Below, in pieces: positions 12,058 to 22,071 of a stretch of DNA of 64,000 bases. Below the pieces are notes generated by a model that searched no databases, was not told where the DNA came from, and worked only from the letters and a program-made list of their open reading frames with translations. The position numbers and the translations under genes were made by a program. Origin of the DNA: Hawksworthiomyces lignivorus (Eukaryota > Ascomycota > Sordariomycetes > Ophiostomatales > Ophiostomataceae); the NCBI GenBank assembly GCA_002917075.1, contig NTMA01000099.1, positions 62,001-126,000 on the forward strand, written 5' to 3'. How positions within the stretch are numbered: the stretch's first letter is position 1; every line of letters begins with the position of its first letter.

Positions 12058-12585
12058 TTACACGCGAACCTGCGACATGTGCGGGACGCTGGAGCCGACG
12101 GACGAGCCGCCGTAGCGGCGGCCCCGGGAGTTGAGGGCGGAGAGCGCCAGGGTAGCGGCCAGGGTGGCAAAAAGGAACCACAGGAAGGCGCAGCTGGCCT
12201 GGAGCTCGCGGCAGCGGCGCACGGTGTGGTCGCTGCCGAAGCCGATCCAGTTGACGCCGCGATGGGCGGGGGAGTTGTCGCCGCCGCAGTCGACGGCCTT
12301 CAGCTTGGCGGGCAGGACAATGGCGGCGACAAAGACGAAGATGGTGGAGAGGCCGTCGAGGACGAGGACGACGAGGCCCAGAATGCCTTCTGACAGCGCA
12401 TCGGCAAAGTTGGAGATCAGGCCCCAGAAGCAGGCTATCCACGAGATGACCACGGCGAACAGGCAGTAGTTGATGGCCTGCATGTGGCCGTTGTTGTTGC
12501 TAGCGATGACGTTGCCGAGCATCGCCGTCAGTAGGATCAGCCACAGCAGCTGGAGGCCACGGAGAATGTTGGGAAGAAGCTCCAT
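12058..12585 (-). CDS. NCE102: NCE102-like MARVEL domain membrane protein
   Basis: Single exon, 175 residues. Four hydrophobic segments can be seen: near residues 8-28 (LLWLILLTAMLG), 38-58 (CLFAVVISWIACFWG), 70-90 (GLVVLVLDGLSTIFVFVAAIVL) and 130-150 (CAFLWFLFATLAATLALSAL). This is the layout and length of the MARVEL family protein Nce102/Fhn1, a plasma-membrane sphingolipid sensor needed for eisosome and MCC domain organisation in yeast. The Ala-Val-Asp-Cys stretch before the last helix and the short Ser/Gly-rich cytosolic tail also fit. The start ATG at 12585 leads directly into the first helix region. No intron is needed, although family members often have some. Confidence 0.83.
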   Translation of the reverse strand: MELLPNILRGLQLLWLILLTAMLGNVIASNNNGHMQAINYCLFAVVISWIACFWGLISNFADALSEGILGLVVLVLDGLSTIFVFVAAIVLPAKLKAVDCGGDNSPAHRGVNWIGFGSDHTVRRCRELQASCAFLWFLFATLAATLALSALNSRGRRYGGSSVGSSVPHMSQVRV

Positions 12586-14029
12586 GGTGAAAGATGATGA
12601 TAAAAAGGTATAGAAGCTTTAGTGTCTGTTTTGGCCTTTTTTTTTGTTTGGTAAGATTGGCTTCGATTCTCTAGAAGACGAGTGTTTTCTTCTGCAAGAT
12701 TCTTAGGTAAAGATGGGTAGAGAGAGAAGAAAGTGGATTGAGAAAAGAGACCAGAAGTGAAAGAGGGCTGTTTATGAAAGCAGGCAGAGATTTGCTTCGT
12801 GCACCCCTCTTTTTACTATCTTTGTATTATTGTTGACTTGTCTGTATCGACGGTGACGAGGGAACACAGGAGGAGGAGGGCCTGGTCCTATTATACAGGG
12901 TTGTGTAGTATTAAATGGCTCTTGGTTAAAAGACAGCCACAAAGAAGGTGTGTAGAGAGCTTCAGTAAGATTGGTTGGGATGGTGGGATGGTTTCTACGG
13001 AAGAAAGGGAAGCGCAGGGAAGCAATTTAAAAAGAAAAGCGCACACAGAGAGAGCTATAAAAGAGCCAAAATGTATTACCACTTAAAAAAGAAGAGCGAG
13101 TACGAGCCTTGGTCAAAGGTAGCAGAGCTACATAGAAAGAGACAAGAGAGATCCGCTTTGTCTAGATGGAAGGGCCTTATTTCTCTGCTTTTTCGGCAGA
13201 TGCGGGAAAATCTCATGCGCATGTCGCTGTGTTGCTATCCATCTATGACGTGACCCTCCCTTGTTCATCAGCTCGAGTGTCCACCAGCTTCTGTCCATGA
13301 TTTTCTTTTGCTTCTTTTTTGTCCCTTACTACTGTATCTGGTTCGCCGGGTGACGCCACTTGGAGGTCGTCGGGCCAGGCTTGGCGGGTTTGAAAAGTGG
13401 GGCAGACAGGCCATCGCCGCCCGAGCGACCGACTCTGGGGAGCGTTCGATTACGTAGCGAAGAGCCATGACAGAGCCACTTCTAGAGGCCTCTCACTAAG
13501 TGCTCTTGAAACGTGAAGGAAAAGTGAATCAGCAACCCTAAATGAACTCTTTTGTTCCCCTTTTCTGTCTCAGAGCGGCCTGCGAAAGGAGGAAGGAAGA
13601 GGAGCCGCTCGGGTCTTCTTTCAGTGCATCGTCAGGTCTTCCTCTTTGCTTTGCCTCTTTTCTGCCAGCGGCTCCTAGCCAATCATGGCCGAACCGCCGC
13701 GCGTTGAGCAGACAAAGAGGTTGCATGCATTCGGCGGTGCGCGCGCATCGAGTGGCCTCTGCTTCTTTTGCGCACGGCGACAAACGAAACAGCTTGCGTT
13801 TGCCGTTTCTCACAGTCGTGTCATATGCAGGGACAGACAGGAGAAGAGACGCGGCTCAGTGGGCGCAGCGGTATCTTGTTCCGCGCTGCACCCCATCCTT
13901 TTGCCGTGTTGCACTGCTATCAGCAACCCCGCGGCGCAAAAAAATTATATACGTAGCAGAGCTGTCTAGGCACCCAGTAGTGGAAAAGGGAGTTCTAATA
14001 TGAGGACAATCACGTTGTTTTCATAGCAG

Positions 14030-14061
14030 CGTGACTGCGCAATGAGGTGTTCGCAGTCACG
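14030..14061. repeat. Perfect 10-bp inverted repeat with 12-nt loop
   Basis: CGTGACTGCG at 14030-14039 is the exact reverse complement of CGCAGTCACG at 14052-14061, separated by 12 bases. It could form a hairpin in RNA or be a dyad binding site. Its right arm runs into CACGTG (14058-14063). No gene is recognised next to it. Confidence 0.85.
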
Positions 14062-14063
14062 TG
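14056..14063 (+). promoter_or_regulatory. GTCACGTG, Cbf1/E-box type site
   Basis: Matches the RTCACRTG consensus bound by bHLH factors such as Cbf1. It overlaps the right arm of the inverted repeat. About four such 8-mers are expected by chance in 64 kb, so it is only a candidate. Confidence 0.3.
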
Positions 14064-15556
14064 GGGAACTGTTTCTAAACAACATCGTCGATTCGCCCAG
14101 ATGAAGCAAACGGCCTCGTGTTCATATAATTTATTCCGGAAAATAAGTATTCTGCACATTTCACTACGCCATGACCAAGTTCCGGATCCTCCGGTGCAGA
14201 TTTAGTACAGCAGTGCATGACATGCTAGACCTGCGAACTTGAGGAACCAGGCTCGGCGGGAAAAGAAAGAGACTTGGAGCGCGCGGCGGACTGGGGTGTT
14301 GAAACTTTGATCGTCGTCGATGCCCACTCTAGACCAGAAGCAGACATGGTACTTGATCGTCCGCTGCGTTTCTCCACAGGCAGCTTTGTCAGGTCATCAA
14401 ATATCGCACTTGCAGCTATATGCGCTGTACTACAAGCTTATCATAACCGTTACGGCTCGGTCATAGAAGGTGAGGATTGCCACCTCTTTGTTGATTATGT
14501 TATGGAGTGGTGCTTTCAGCACCTGAGTGCAAGTCTTGCAGTAGTCGCCACAGTAGATGGAGATGTGCCTCACCTGCGTCTTTCATTCTGCTTTTCATGC
14601 CAATTGTCCGAAACCGGCCAATCGCATACTTTCAGTTTTCCACTGCCAACTCTGGGAAACTCTGCGATTCCATTGCAATCTTACAGCAGACGTGGATACT
14701 GAAATTACAAAGAGAAAACGTTAAGAGAGACAAAGATACTCCGTAGGCACCCGCTGAGAAAGGACGGCGGCCTGCAGCAGAAAAGCACCCCTACAGTGTA
14801 AGCCGCTTAATTTGGTTCGTTGCCAATTCTGGTCTTCAATCCGTATTTCCTTCCCCACGTCACATATTCTATCAAAGGCTGATCCTGATCCTGATGCGTC
14901 GCAATATTCGCAATTTTGGAGTGTAAGCCATTGTGGGGGGCCTCGGAATTTTCTTTGTTTCGTAAGCCCTCGCATCCCATGGCACCGCAAACCTAGGCAG
15001 GGTGCTTCGCAATTGCCGGAGTCTCAAACATGTCCCGGCCGCTGTTTGGCCTCTGCGACCACATGAATCGGAAAGCAGCCAGAGAGGCCGACTTGGCAGT
15101 CTACGGCGTCTAAAAATACGTGCTTCTAGGGTCCGTAGTTTTAGATCTTTCGATGCACGTAATTTCCATCCCATTAATAGACTGTGATGCTAATTTTTGG
15201 TCATTAAGCGCTGTCTCTATTTTAAACCCAAATGAGATGTTATATTCCAGCTTTCCCATGCTGTCTTTGGCGGAGATTGGCACGCATCTCCTAAGACACG
15301 CCTCTGACCAGATGCGTCTTGAAGGAGGCGCTAGATACCCATGTTGTGATGTTCTCTACGGTCCCGAGATGCGGCCGACGGGACTTCCCTTGCCCTGCCC
15401 AATTCCGGTCGAAACACTGCTATTCTGCCCATAGCTTTTTAAAGCAAGCGCTGCCGTTGCAGACACACGGAGATGCGCATCTCTCCTGGCCCTCGCTTCT
15501 GTATGTTCGGGCGTGGCCATATCCCCGTATCTGGAACGTCTCGGTTCCGTCGTCTC

Positions 15557-16151
15557 TCATAGTGTCGCTGCTGCTCCAACCGCCCCAGCCGCAGCAAATA
15601 CTTTTTTGCTGGTCCATTGAATCTCGACATCGTGTGCCCATTCCATATACCGCGCCCAGCCTGTGATGTTAGCCTCGGTCGTCTCTGCCTGTTGCCCTTT
15701 TCTTCTTCCATTCGTTCCATTTCTGCCTTGGCCTCTGTTTCCCTGAAGTCCGGCGTAGATACTCACTCCAATACGCAAACTTGCGTCCCAGAAACTTGCC
15801 CATAAAGGGCACGAGCACCATGGTCAGCATGAGCTGCAGCTGCTCCAGGCTGGCCTCCCACTCGCGCTGGGCGTCTGACGTCGAGTCGGAGCCCGCATCC
15901 GAGGGGCTGAGAACGCTCGTGGAGATAGAGGGTAGCGAATCAAGCTCGCCGTCGTTGTCGTCGCCGTCGTTGTCGTCGCCGTCGACATCTTCCTCGTCCT
16001 GGTGCAGATGCTGCGGCTGCTGCTCCTGCTGCGGCTGTCGCGGCGGCAGCGTGGTGGTGGCCGAAGGGTCCGCCAGGACGAATGACTCGGAAGTGGATGC
16101 CGAGAGCTCAGACGGCATGTCTACCGACGATATTGATTCCGAAGATGACAT
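15557..16151 (-). CDS. Mim2-like mitochondrial outer-membrane import protein
   Basis: Two exons on the minus strand, 16151-15767 and 15660-15557, giving 162 residues; donor GTGAGT, acceptor CACAG. Residues 1-95 are Ser/Gln/Asp-rich and disordered, with an Asp/Asn repeat. The C-terminal part is compact: an amphipathic helix (EASLEQLQLMLTMVLVPF), the motif GKFLGRKFAYWSWARYMEW, then a short hydrophobic Ala/Gly-rich tail ending GAAATL. The GK-LGRK-A-W pattern after a single hydrophobic helix resembles what I recall of Mim2, which with Mim1 inserts helical proteins into the mitochondrial outer membrane; yeast Mim2 is smaller (87 residues). The assignment rests on my recognition of the motif, so moderate certainty. 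Without the intron the protein would read into a basic nonsense tail, which supports splicing. Divergent from eIF2-beta. Confidence 0.6.
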
Positions 16152-16949
16152 GGTTGCTGCTTGATTTGTGTTGTCTCCTGCTCCGTCGTCGTCGTCTCCT
16201 CGTCTTCAGGGACGTTCCCTAGAAGCTCCATTCTCGGGTGCTGCTTCGCCCATTGTATTGGCTGCTCGGAAAACAGCTCGCCTCTGCGGGGCGGATGACG
16301 TCGCCTTTTCTGATTGGCTGGAGTCACATGACTTCTTTGTTGACTCATCTGGCAGTACCAGCTCCGGGCGTCGTTCCTGTAGTATGGAGTAGTGCGAAGT
16401 ATTATTATTTATTATTGCACAATGACCAAAAGGGAGGAGAGGGGCAATGCTCACGGCTTCTTATGTCTCCTGTTCGGCTTTCGATTTCTTTCCCTGCTCG
16501 TTGCTTTCATTTCTCTCTCTTTCCCTCTTCAGATCTCTCAAATAACATTCAAAGCCATCGACAGCGACTTCTGAACCTCATTTCACATCTGCGCCAGAAC
16601 CGTGTGCGTGTGAATACCTTGTACCTGCTTCGACGCAGCTCGGCTCTCTCGATCCGGATTGGCTAACAGTTTGTCGCAATCGTCACATTCGTCTGCATCT
16701 TGTGCAGCACCGTGTTTCTTACGACATATATTGTCCTCCCTCTTCTTCCCTCCTTCTGCTATCTCTTTCTCTCTACTCCTGCCACCGCATTCCTCTATTC
16801 CCACCTGCTCGTTCGTTGTCCAGCAGTACCTGCCCACTATTGACAGCACCTCTCAGACGCAAAGACGACCACGACAACAGTTTGAGAGCACCATATACGA
16901 TTGAGAAACAAACCGAACGTGGTGGTACCCCACCCATCTCGCCGAGACA
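16152..16949. promoter_or_regulatory. Bidirectional promoter between Mim2-like gene and eIF2-beta gene
   Basis: About 800 bp between divergent start codons, rich in CT tracts (for example 16735-16800) typical of fungal housekeeping promoters. GTCACATGAC at 16323-16332 resembles the RTCACRTG bHLH site. No coding region recognised. Confidence 0.5.
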
Positions 16950-18555
16950 ATGGATACAGAACCTGTACGTTGCAGTCCAACTTGGTTTCGCGTCTGATTT
17001 TATCCTCTGCCTTGACACCTCTCTCTCTCTCTCTGTGTTTCTCTCTATCACTCTATCACTGTTTCTTTGCGCTACGGCAGCGAGACTGTGCACTGTGGAT
17101 TAGTCATTCTCTGCTCCCCTCCTTCTAAATGGCCAGCTTAACCCCGCCAGGACGGTGCTGAGGGCTAGTTTGTGTTTTAAAAATAATAATTACAAAAAAG
17201 GACAAGGGAAAAAAATTAAGTAGGGAAAATCGGCCGCCAGAGAAGGCAAAACGCACGAGACTTTTATGACTCTTCTTCTCTCTCATATCCAGCGCTCCGT
17301 ATCCAATTTTGCCCCCGCTTTACTTATCGTCTTCCATTTGAACAATTCTCTCTAGTTTTTTTCACCCTTCTTTCAAAACTAGCTATTCGGTTTTCCTCTC
17401 CTAACCTGTCCATTCACCAGATCCCTGAGCGCAAAGCCCGGAAATCCGTCGCCTTCACCGAACAAGCACTTGTGATCGACGCGGACGGAAACGTCACCAT
17501 GCCTTCGACCGAGGCCATCGACGACACGAAGGACTCGGCTGTGTCCCACAGCCCGCGGACCCCGCCACTGACGGCCGCGCTCGAATCGTTCGCTGACAAG
17601 AACGGCGAAGATGCTGCTCCGCTGGACGGCGCTGCCGGCGAGGACGGCCTCGACCTGAATCTCCTGAAGAAGAAGAAGAAGAAGCCCAAGAAGAAGGAGG
17701 ACGAGGCCGGCGAGGCCGGCGAGGGCGCCGCCGGCGGCGAGGACGGCCTCGACCTCAGCCTCAAGAAGAAGAAGAAGAAGAAGAAGACGGAGAAGGCCGA
17801 CGGCGAGGACGAGTTCGCCGAGAAGCTCAAGGCGCTCGAGATGCGCGACGACGAGACGGTCGAGGTCGAGGAGGGCGACATGGAGAAGGGCACCGGCATC
17901 TGGCAGCACGACGCCAGCACCCCGCCGATCCCCTTCCCCATGCTGCTGCACCGCTTCTACCACATCCTCGAGCTCAAGAACCCCGACCACGCCACCAGCG
18001 GCTCGCGCAGCTACAAGATCCCGCCCCCGCAGTGCATGCGTGAAGGCAACAAGAAGACCATCTTTGCCAACATCACCGAGGTGGCAAAGCGCATGAAGCG
18101 GACAGAAGACCACATCACCCTCTACCTGCTGGCCGAGCTGGGTACCACGGGTTCCGTGGACGGCAGCCGGCGGCTGGTCATTCGCGGTCGTTTCCAGCAG
18201 AAGCAGATCGAGAACGTGCTCCGGAAATATATCAGTATGTGCTCATTCCTCTTTCTTTTTTTTTTTTTTTTGTTTCTCGTCACACCGCATTGTACTAACA
18301 ATGGTCTAGTCGAGTACGTCGTCTGCAAGACTTGCAAGTCGCCCGACACGGAGCTCAGCAAGGGCGAGAACCGTCTATACTTCATCACGTACGTACTTCC
18401 CCACCTCTCTCTGCTTGTCTTGCACACATGCTTTGCTTCATTGTTACTGACAGGCGCTTTACAGCTGCAACTCTTGCGGTTCCAGAAGATCGGTCACGGC
18501 CATCAAGACGGGTTTCTCGGCCCAAGTCGGAAAGAGAAAGAAGATGCAGGGTTAA
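16950..18555 (+). CDS. SUI3: Translation initiation factor eIF2 subunit beta
   Basis: Four exons: 16950-16964, 17421-18234, 18310-18388 and 18465-18555, giving 332 residues. Exon 1 encodes only MDTEP before a 456-bp intron, then [12 protein letters not shown] follows. Two lysine blocks (K-boxes) near residues 80-120 each follow an EDGLDL motif; in yeast these bind eIF5 and eIF2B-epsilon. The alpha/beta core contains [14 protein letters not shown] and [11 protein letters not shown]. The C-terminal zinc ribbon has Cys pairs CKTC and CNSC, and the second and third introns lie inside it. The subunit is part of the eIF2 complex that delivers initiator Met-tRNA to the 40S ribosome. The joined frame ends KRKKMQG, the usual fungal end. 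Yeast has three K-boxes; two are visible here. Confidence 0.96.
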
Positions 18556-19386
18556 GACGCAGCATTCTTCTTTTTTGTCTTTTTCTTTTTTTTGGAGGTC
18601 ATCTCGTCTATTGATTCTTGCCTTGCCGGTTTCTTCATTGTTCTAGACCTTTCCGATTCTATCTGACCGGTTCTGTCATACGTCACGCTATCGACCGACA
18701 GGGGCATACTTAGACGCGACATTGGGGCGCATGGTTTTACTTTCATTCCCTCCATTCCCTCCCGGGATGCTTTTGTTAATAACATTTTGCGATAATGGGA
18801 GCAGGAGGAAAAGAAAAGCATGGAATGATGTACAAAGGGTGAATGAAAATGGAGGAACCGACCAACACAAACCAGGATTGGTTGGTATCATGAGCACATA
18901 AAGACGGAAAAATGGAGGCATGAAAGATAGCACTCGTATGAATAGTCTTTTATTTACGAAAATGACGAGTTAGAGATTGATATTGATATGGATATTGCTA
19001 TATGAGAGTGTCGTTCTAAGAGACTGGGTGTTCCTTGCCCCCCCCCCAAAAAAAAAGAGCTGATTTTGGTGAATTCAATTTTTTGTTCTTTTCTTTTGCA
19101 TTTATCTTTACTTTTTTGTTTCTTTGCTCCTCCCTTTTTTCCTTTCTTTTCTTTTTTCGAATTTGTCCTCCCAATTGAGATTTTATCAAGAGACACATGC
19201 CATGTATTAAGCAGCCTTCACCCCGCGACAGCACGTCAGCTAACAACACAAGGAGGGGGGACATTTATGCTGATTGAGCTTGCAGCTTCTTCGTCCTGAG
19301 AAGACATCTTTTTGGGAGAAACCCAGCTCTCAATCTCTTATAGAGAGGTATTACCATTTAAATCTGTACACTACTCTCTGAGCGCC
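18556..19386. other. Intergenic region, 3' of eIF2-beta and promoter of FAD oxidoreductase
   Basis: About 830 bp. Contains a C-run/A-run (near 19040-19058) and long T-rich tracts at 19078-19160. No supported gene. Confidence 0.6.
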
Positions 19387-21526
19387 ATGACCATCCGTGA
19401 GCCTCTCCCTGATGAGGAGGGGAATGCCTCTTATCAGCCCAATCTTGACCGGAGACCGCCCACCCCGGATGCAGCCAGCCCGGCATCTGGTTCGTCGCCT
19501 AGCACAGTAGCGGACTCGCCTGCGGAAGCATTTCCCGCCGTCGGCCTACCCAGTGCCAACCCTACTCTGGCCTACTGGCTGCAGGCGCCCTCGCCTCTGC
19601 TAAAGGGCTATCGTTCCACGCCGGAGCTGCCTGCCACGGCCGACGTCGTTGTCGTTGGCAGCGGCATCACGGGATCGTTCGCGGCGGATGCGCTGGTGGC
19701 AGGTGGAGGGTTGGATGTGGTGCTGCTCGAAGCCCGTGAGGTGTGCTTCGGGGCAACGGGGCGGGTACGGTCCATCTTTTCTGATAAGGGAGTTTGTTCC
19801 CTCGCTGACGACTTCTTAGAATGGCGGCCACTGCCAGCCAATGCTCTACACGTCGGCGCCCGATGTGGCGGCATTTGAGCTCGCGACTTTTCACTTTCTG
19901 AGCCGCTTCGTCGCCGAACATGCCATCCCCTGTGATTGGCGCACGGTGCCCGGCGGCGGCGTGCACGCGTACCTGGAAGAGGACCACTTCGCGGCAGCCT
20001 CGGACGCCGTAGACGCGCTCCGACGCACGCGGCCTGACTTGGCGGCCCTGATCCAGGTGGTGAAAAAGGAGGACACAGCGGCCAGGCACAGTGCCGCCGC
20101 CAGCAACAGCGGCGGCGGTGTACATTCCTCGACCACCACCCTCGAGTCGCTCCGCCTGCGCAACGCGGCCGGCGCCGTCGTGCAGAAGAATGCCGCCTCC
20201 CTGTGGCCGTACAAGCTGGTCGCTTGGGTGGTGGAGCGGCTGGTGCAGGCGCAGATGGTGTCTCGTTTCGCCTCCCCTTCCTCCTCTACTTTCAACCTGC
20301 AGACCAACACGCCCGTGCTGCGTCTCACCCGGGCTGCGCAGCCTGCCGTGCAGCACCCCTGGCTCGTGGACACCCCTCGCGGGCGCATCGCGGCCCGCGC
20401 CGTCCTGCTGGCGACAAACGCCTACACCGGACACCTCGTGCCCGCGATCGCCGATCTGATTATTCCCGTGCGCGGCCAGGTGGCGGCTCTGGTGCCGCCG
20501 TCCGGGGGCGCTTCGTCGCAGACGACGCGCACGCGCGAGACGACGTCGCGCGGCGGGGCCCATGCAGCTGGCCGGGCGTCTGCGTTTGCCTCTTCGTCGT
20601 CTTCTTCCGCCGGCTTCGCCTCTGGCGCTAGCTCGTCGTCTTCGTCGACTGTGACGACGGTCCGGACGACGACGTCCAACGGCGTGACGACCACGACGAC
20701 AACGACCACGACTACGACTACGTCGACTCCTAGCTCGTCTCTGCCCGTGCGGCTGGACAGCAGCTACATCTTTGTCGGCCGCGACGACGTCACGGGCGAG
20801 TACAACCGAGACGAGTATCTCGTCCAGCGGCCCATTACCGGCAGCGCAACGTCCGCCGCCGCCACCGCCGCCTCTTCCTCTTCCTCGGCTCCCGCCGCCT
20901 CCGCCTCCGCGTCCTCGGCCGCCGGCGGCCACCTCATCTTTGGCGGCGGCCGCCAGCGCGCCGCCAGCCACGAGGTGGGCGAGTGGCACGACGACGTCGT
21001 CAACCCGGCCGTGGCGCGGTACCTACGGACGCACCTCGTGCCGGTGCTTGACGTCGGGGCCGACGGCAGCAGCAGCAGCGGCGACGAGCTGGCAGCCGAC
21101 TTTGAGTGGACCGGCATCATGGGCTACTCGCGGGACGAGCACCCGTGGGTGGGCCAAGTGCCGGCGAGCGTGCTGAGCAGCAACGGAAGCAGCACCAGCA
21201 GTGGCGACGCCGCCACCGACAGCTCCGACACGGGACTCTACATTGCCGCCGGCTACACCGGCCACGGCATGCCGTCGGCAGCGCTGTGCGGGCGTGCTGT
21301 GGCGGCTCTCATTCAGAAGGACCTGGGCGTGACGGTCAGCGACGGCAGCGGCAGTGGCAACGACCGGAGAGAAGAGGGCGACCCCGACTACGCCGAGCTG
21401 CCGCGCTCGTTTATCATCACCGAAGAGCGCATCCGGCGGGCGCGAGTGGAGTGCGAGCCGGTCCAGGCGCGGCATGGCCAGTACCTGCTGGAAGAGCTCC
21501 GGCGGGTGCTGGCAGCCTTATTATAA
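19387..21526 (+). CDS. FAD-dependent oxidoreductase (DAO family)
   Basis: Two exons, 19387-19764 and 19820-21526, giving 694 residues. The Rossmann FAD motif VVVVGSGITGSFAADAL is at about residues 95-111, ending in EAR, the usual acidic ribose ligand. The intron sits within the conserved FGATGR-NGGHCQP stretch. The C-terminal FAD-contact region is IMGYSRDEHPWVG, then YIAAGYTGHGMPSA, as in DAO/glycine-oxidase-like proteins. This family oxidises amines or amino acids using FAD; the substrate is unknown. Two low-complexity insertions interrupt the fold: residues 355-433 (Ser then a Thr run) and 465-496 (Ala/Ser). They stay in frame and carry no splice signals, so I read them as protein. The start at 19387 (MTIREPLP) is preferred; an in-frame ATG lies at 19312. 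Confidence 0.9.
20504..20740 (+). repeat. Ser/Thr-coding low-complexity insertion in FAD oxidoreductase
   Basis: In-frame TCG/TCT (Ser) runs followed by an ACN (Thr) run of about 12 codons near 20685-20725. Encodes residues 355-433 of the oxidoreductase, between two parts of the catalytic domain. Confidence 0.85.
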
Positions 21527-22071
21527 AGCAGAGGCGCCTAATACTTTATAATTCATATTGTTCCCTGGCAAAGTCTTATAAAAAAAAGTCTCATATGGTA
21601 TCGTATCGTACATTGAGCGCTACACAAGAATCTAAGTTATAATGAAAACAAAGCGCTGCTACCACCTGACCGCGGCCTTTCCCTGCCCTCGTAAACATGT
21701 GTCGCCACGGTCACTTCATTAAAAGTTGTATAGTCGTTTGTGTTTCCGTATGCATCAGTGGAATAAGTCGTCCATCTTGCGACGCCTGTCTCTGTTGTTG
21801 AAGAGCACAACAACACCCTGGTCCTTGAATAGAACGCCGATATTTTTCCGGATATGGGCACGCTATGGCTCCATATACGCAGAACATATCCAAAAAAAGA
21901 AGTAATGGAGAGAAAATAGAAAGGATTAAATCGTGATTAAAAGTGTATGTGGGATGTAGGGATGTGAGAGAAGAAGAGGAAAGGGGGATTATAAGCGGCG
22001 AAAGAGAAAATAATGGATGCCGCAGAAGCGAAGAACGAGTAAAACGAGAATGATGAAACCTCGATTCCGTC
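21527..22071. other. Convergent 3' intergenic region
   Basis: About 545 bp between the 3' ends of the FAD oxidoreductase (+) and the sorting nexin (-). AT-richer than both genes. Nothing else recognised. Confidence 0.6.

Larger units (their letters stand above)
12586..15556. other. 3 kb gene-poor interval
   Basis: Upstream of the NCE102-like gene and downstream of the Mim2-like gene. ORFs at 13542-14003 (153 codons) and 14274-14702 (142 codons, no ATG at its start) have no recognisable domain, and I do not call them. The interval contains a perfect inverted repeat at 14030-14061 and a CACGTG palindrome beside it. Confidence 0.55.

Noticed and set aside
13542..14003. 153-codon ORF (and an overlapping antisense ORF)
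   Set aside because: Composition resembles promoter or UTR sequence; no family character.
14274..14702. 142-codon ORF in the gene desert
   Set aside because: No ATG at its start, no known domain, no convincing splice partners.
17379..18113. 244-codon frame antisense to eIF2-beta
   Set aside because: Leucine/valine-rich shadow of the lysine/glutamate codons of the real gene.
19667..20989. 440-codon open frame antisense to the FAD oxidoreductase
   Set aside because: Arg/Gly-rich translation of GC-rich coding DNA in reverse; crosses the real intron, has no domain, and the sense strand has clear FAD motifs.
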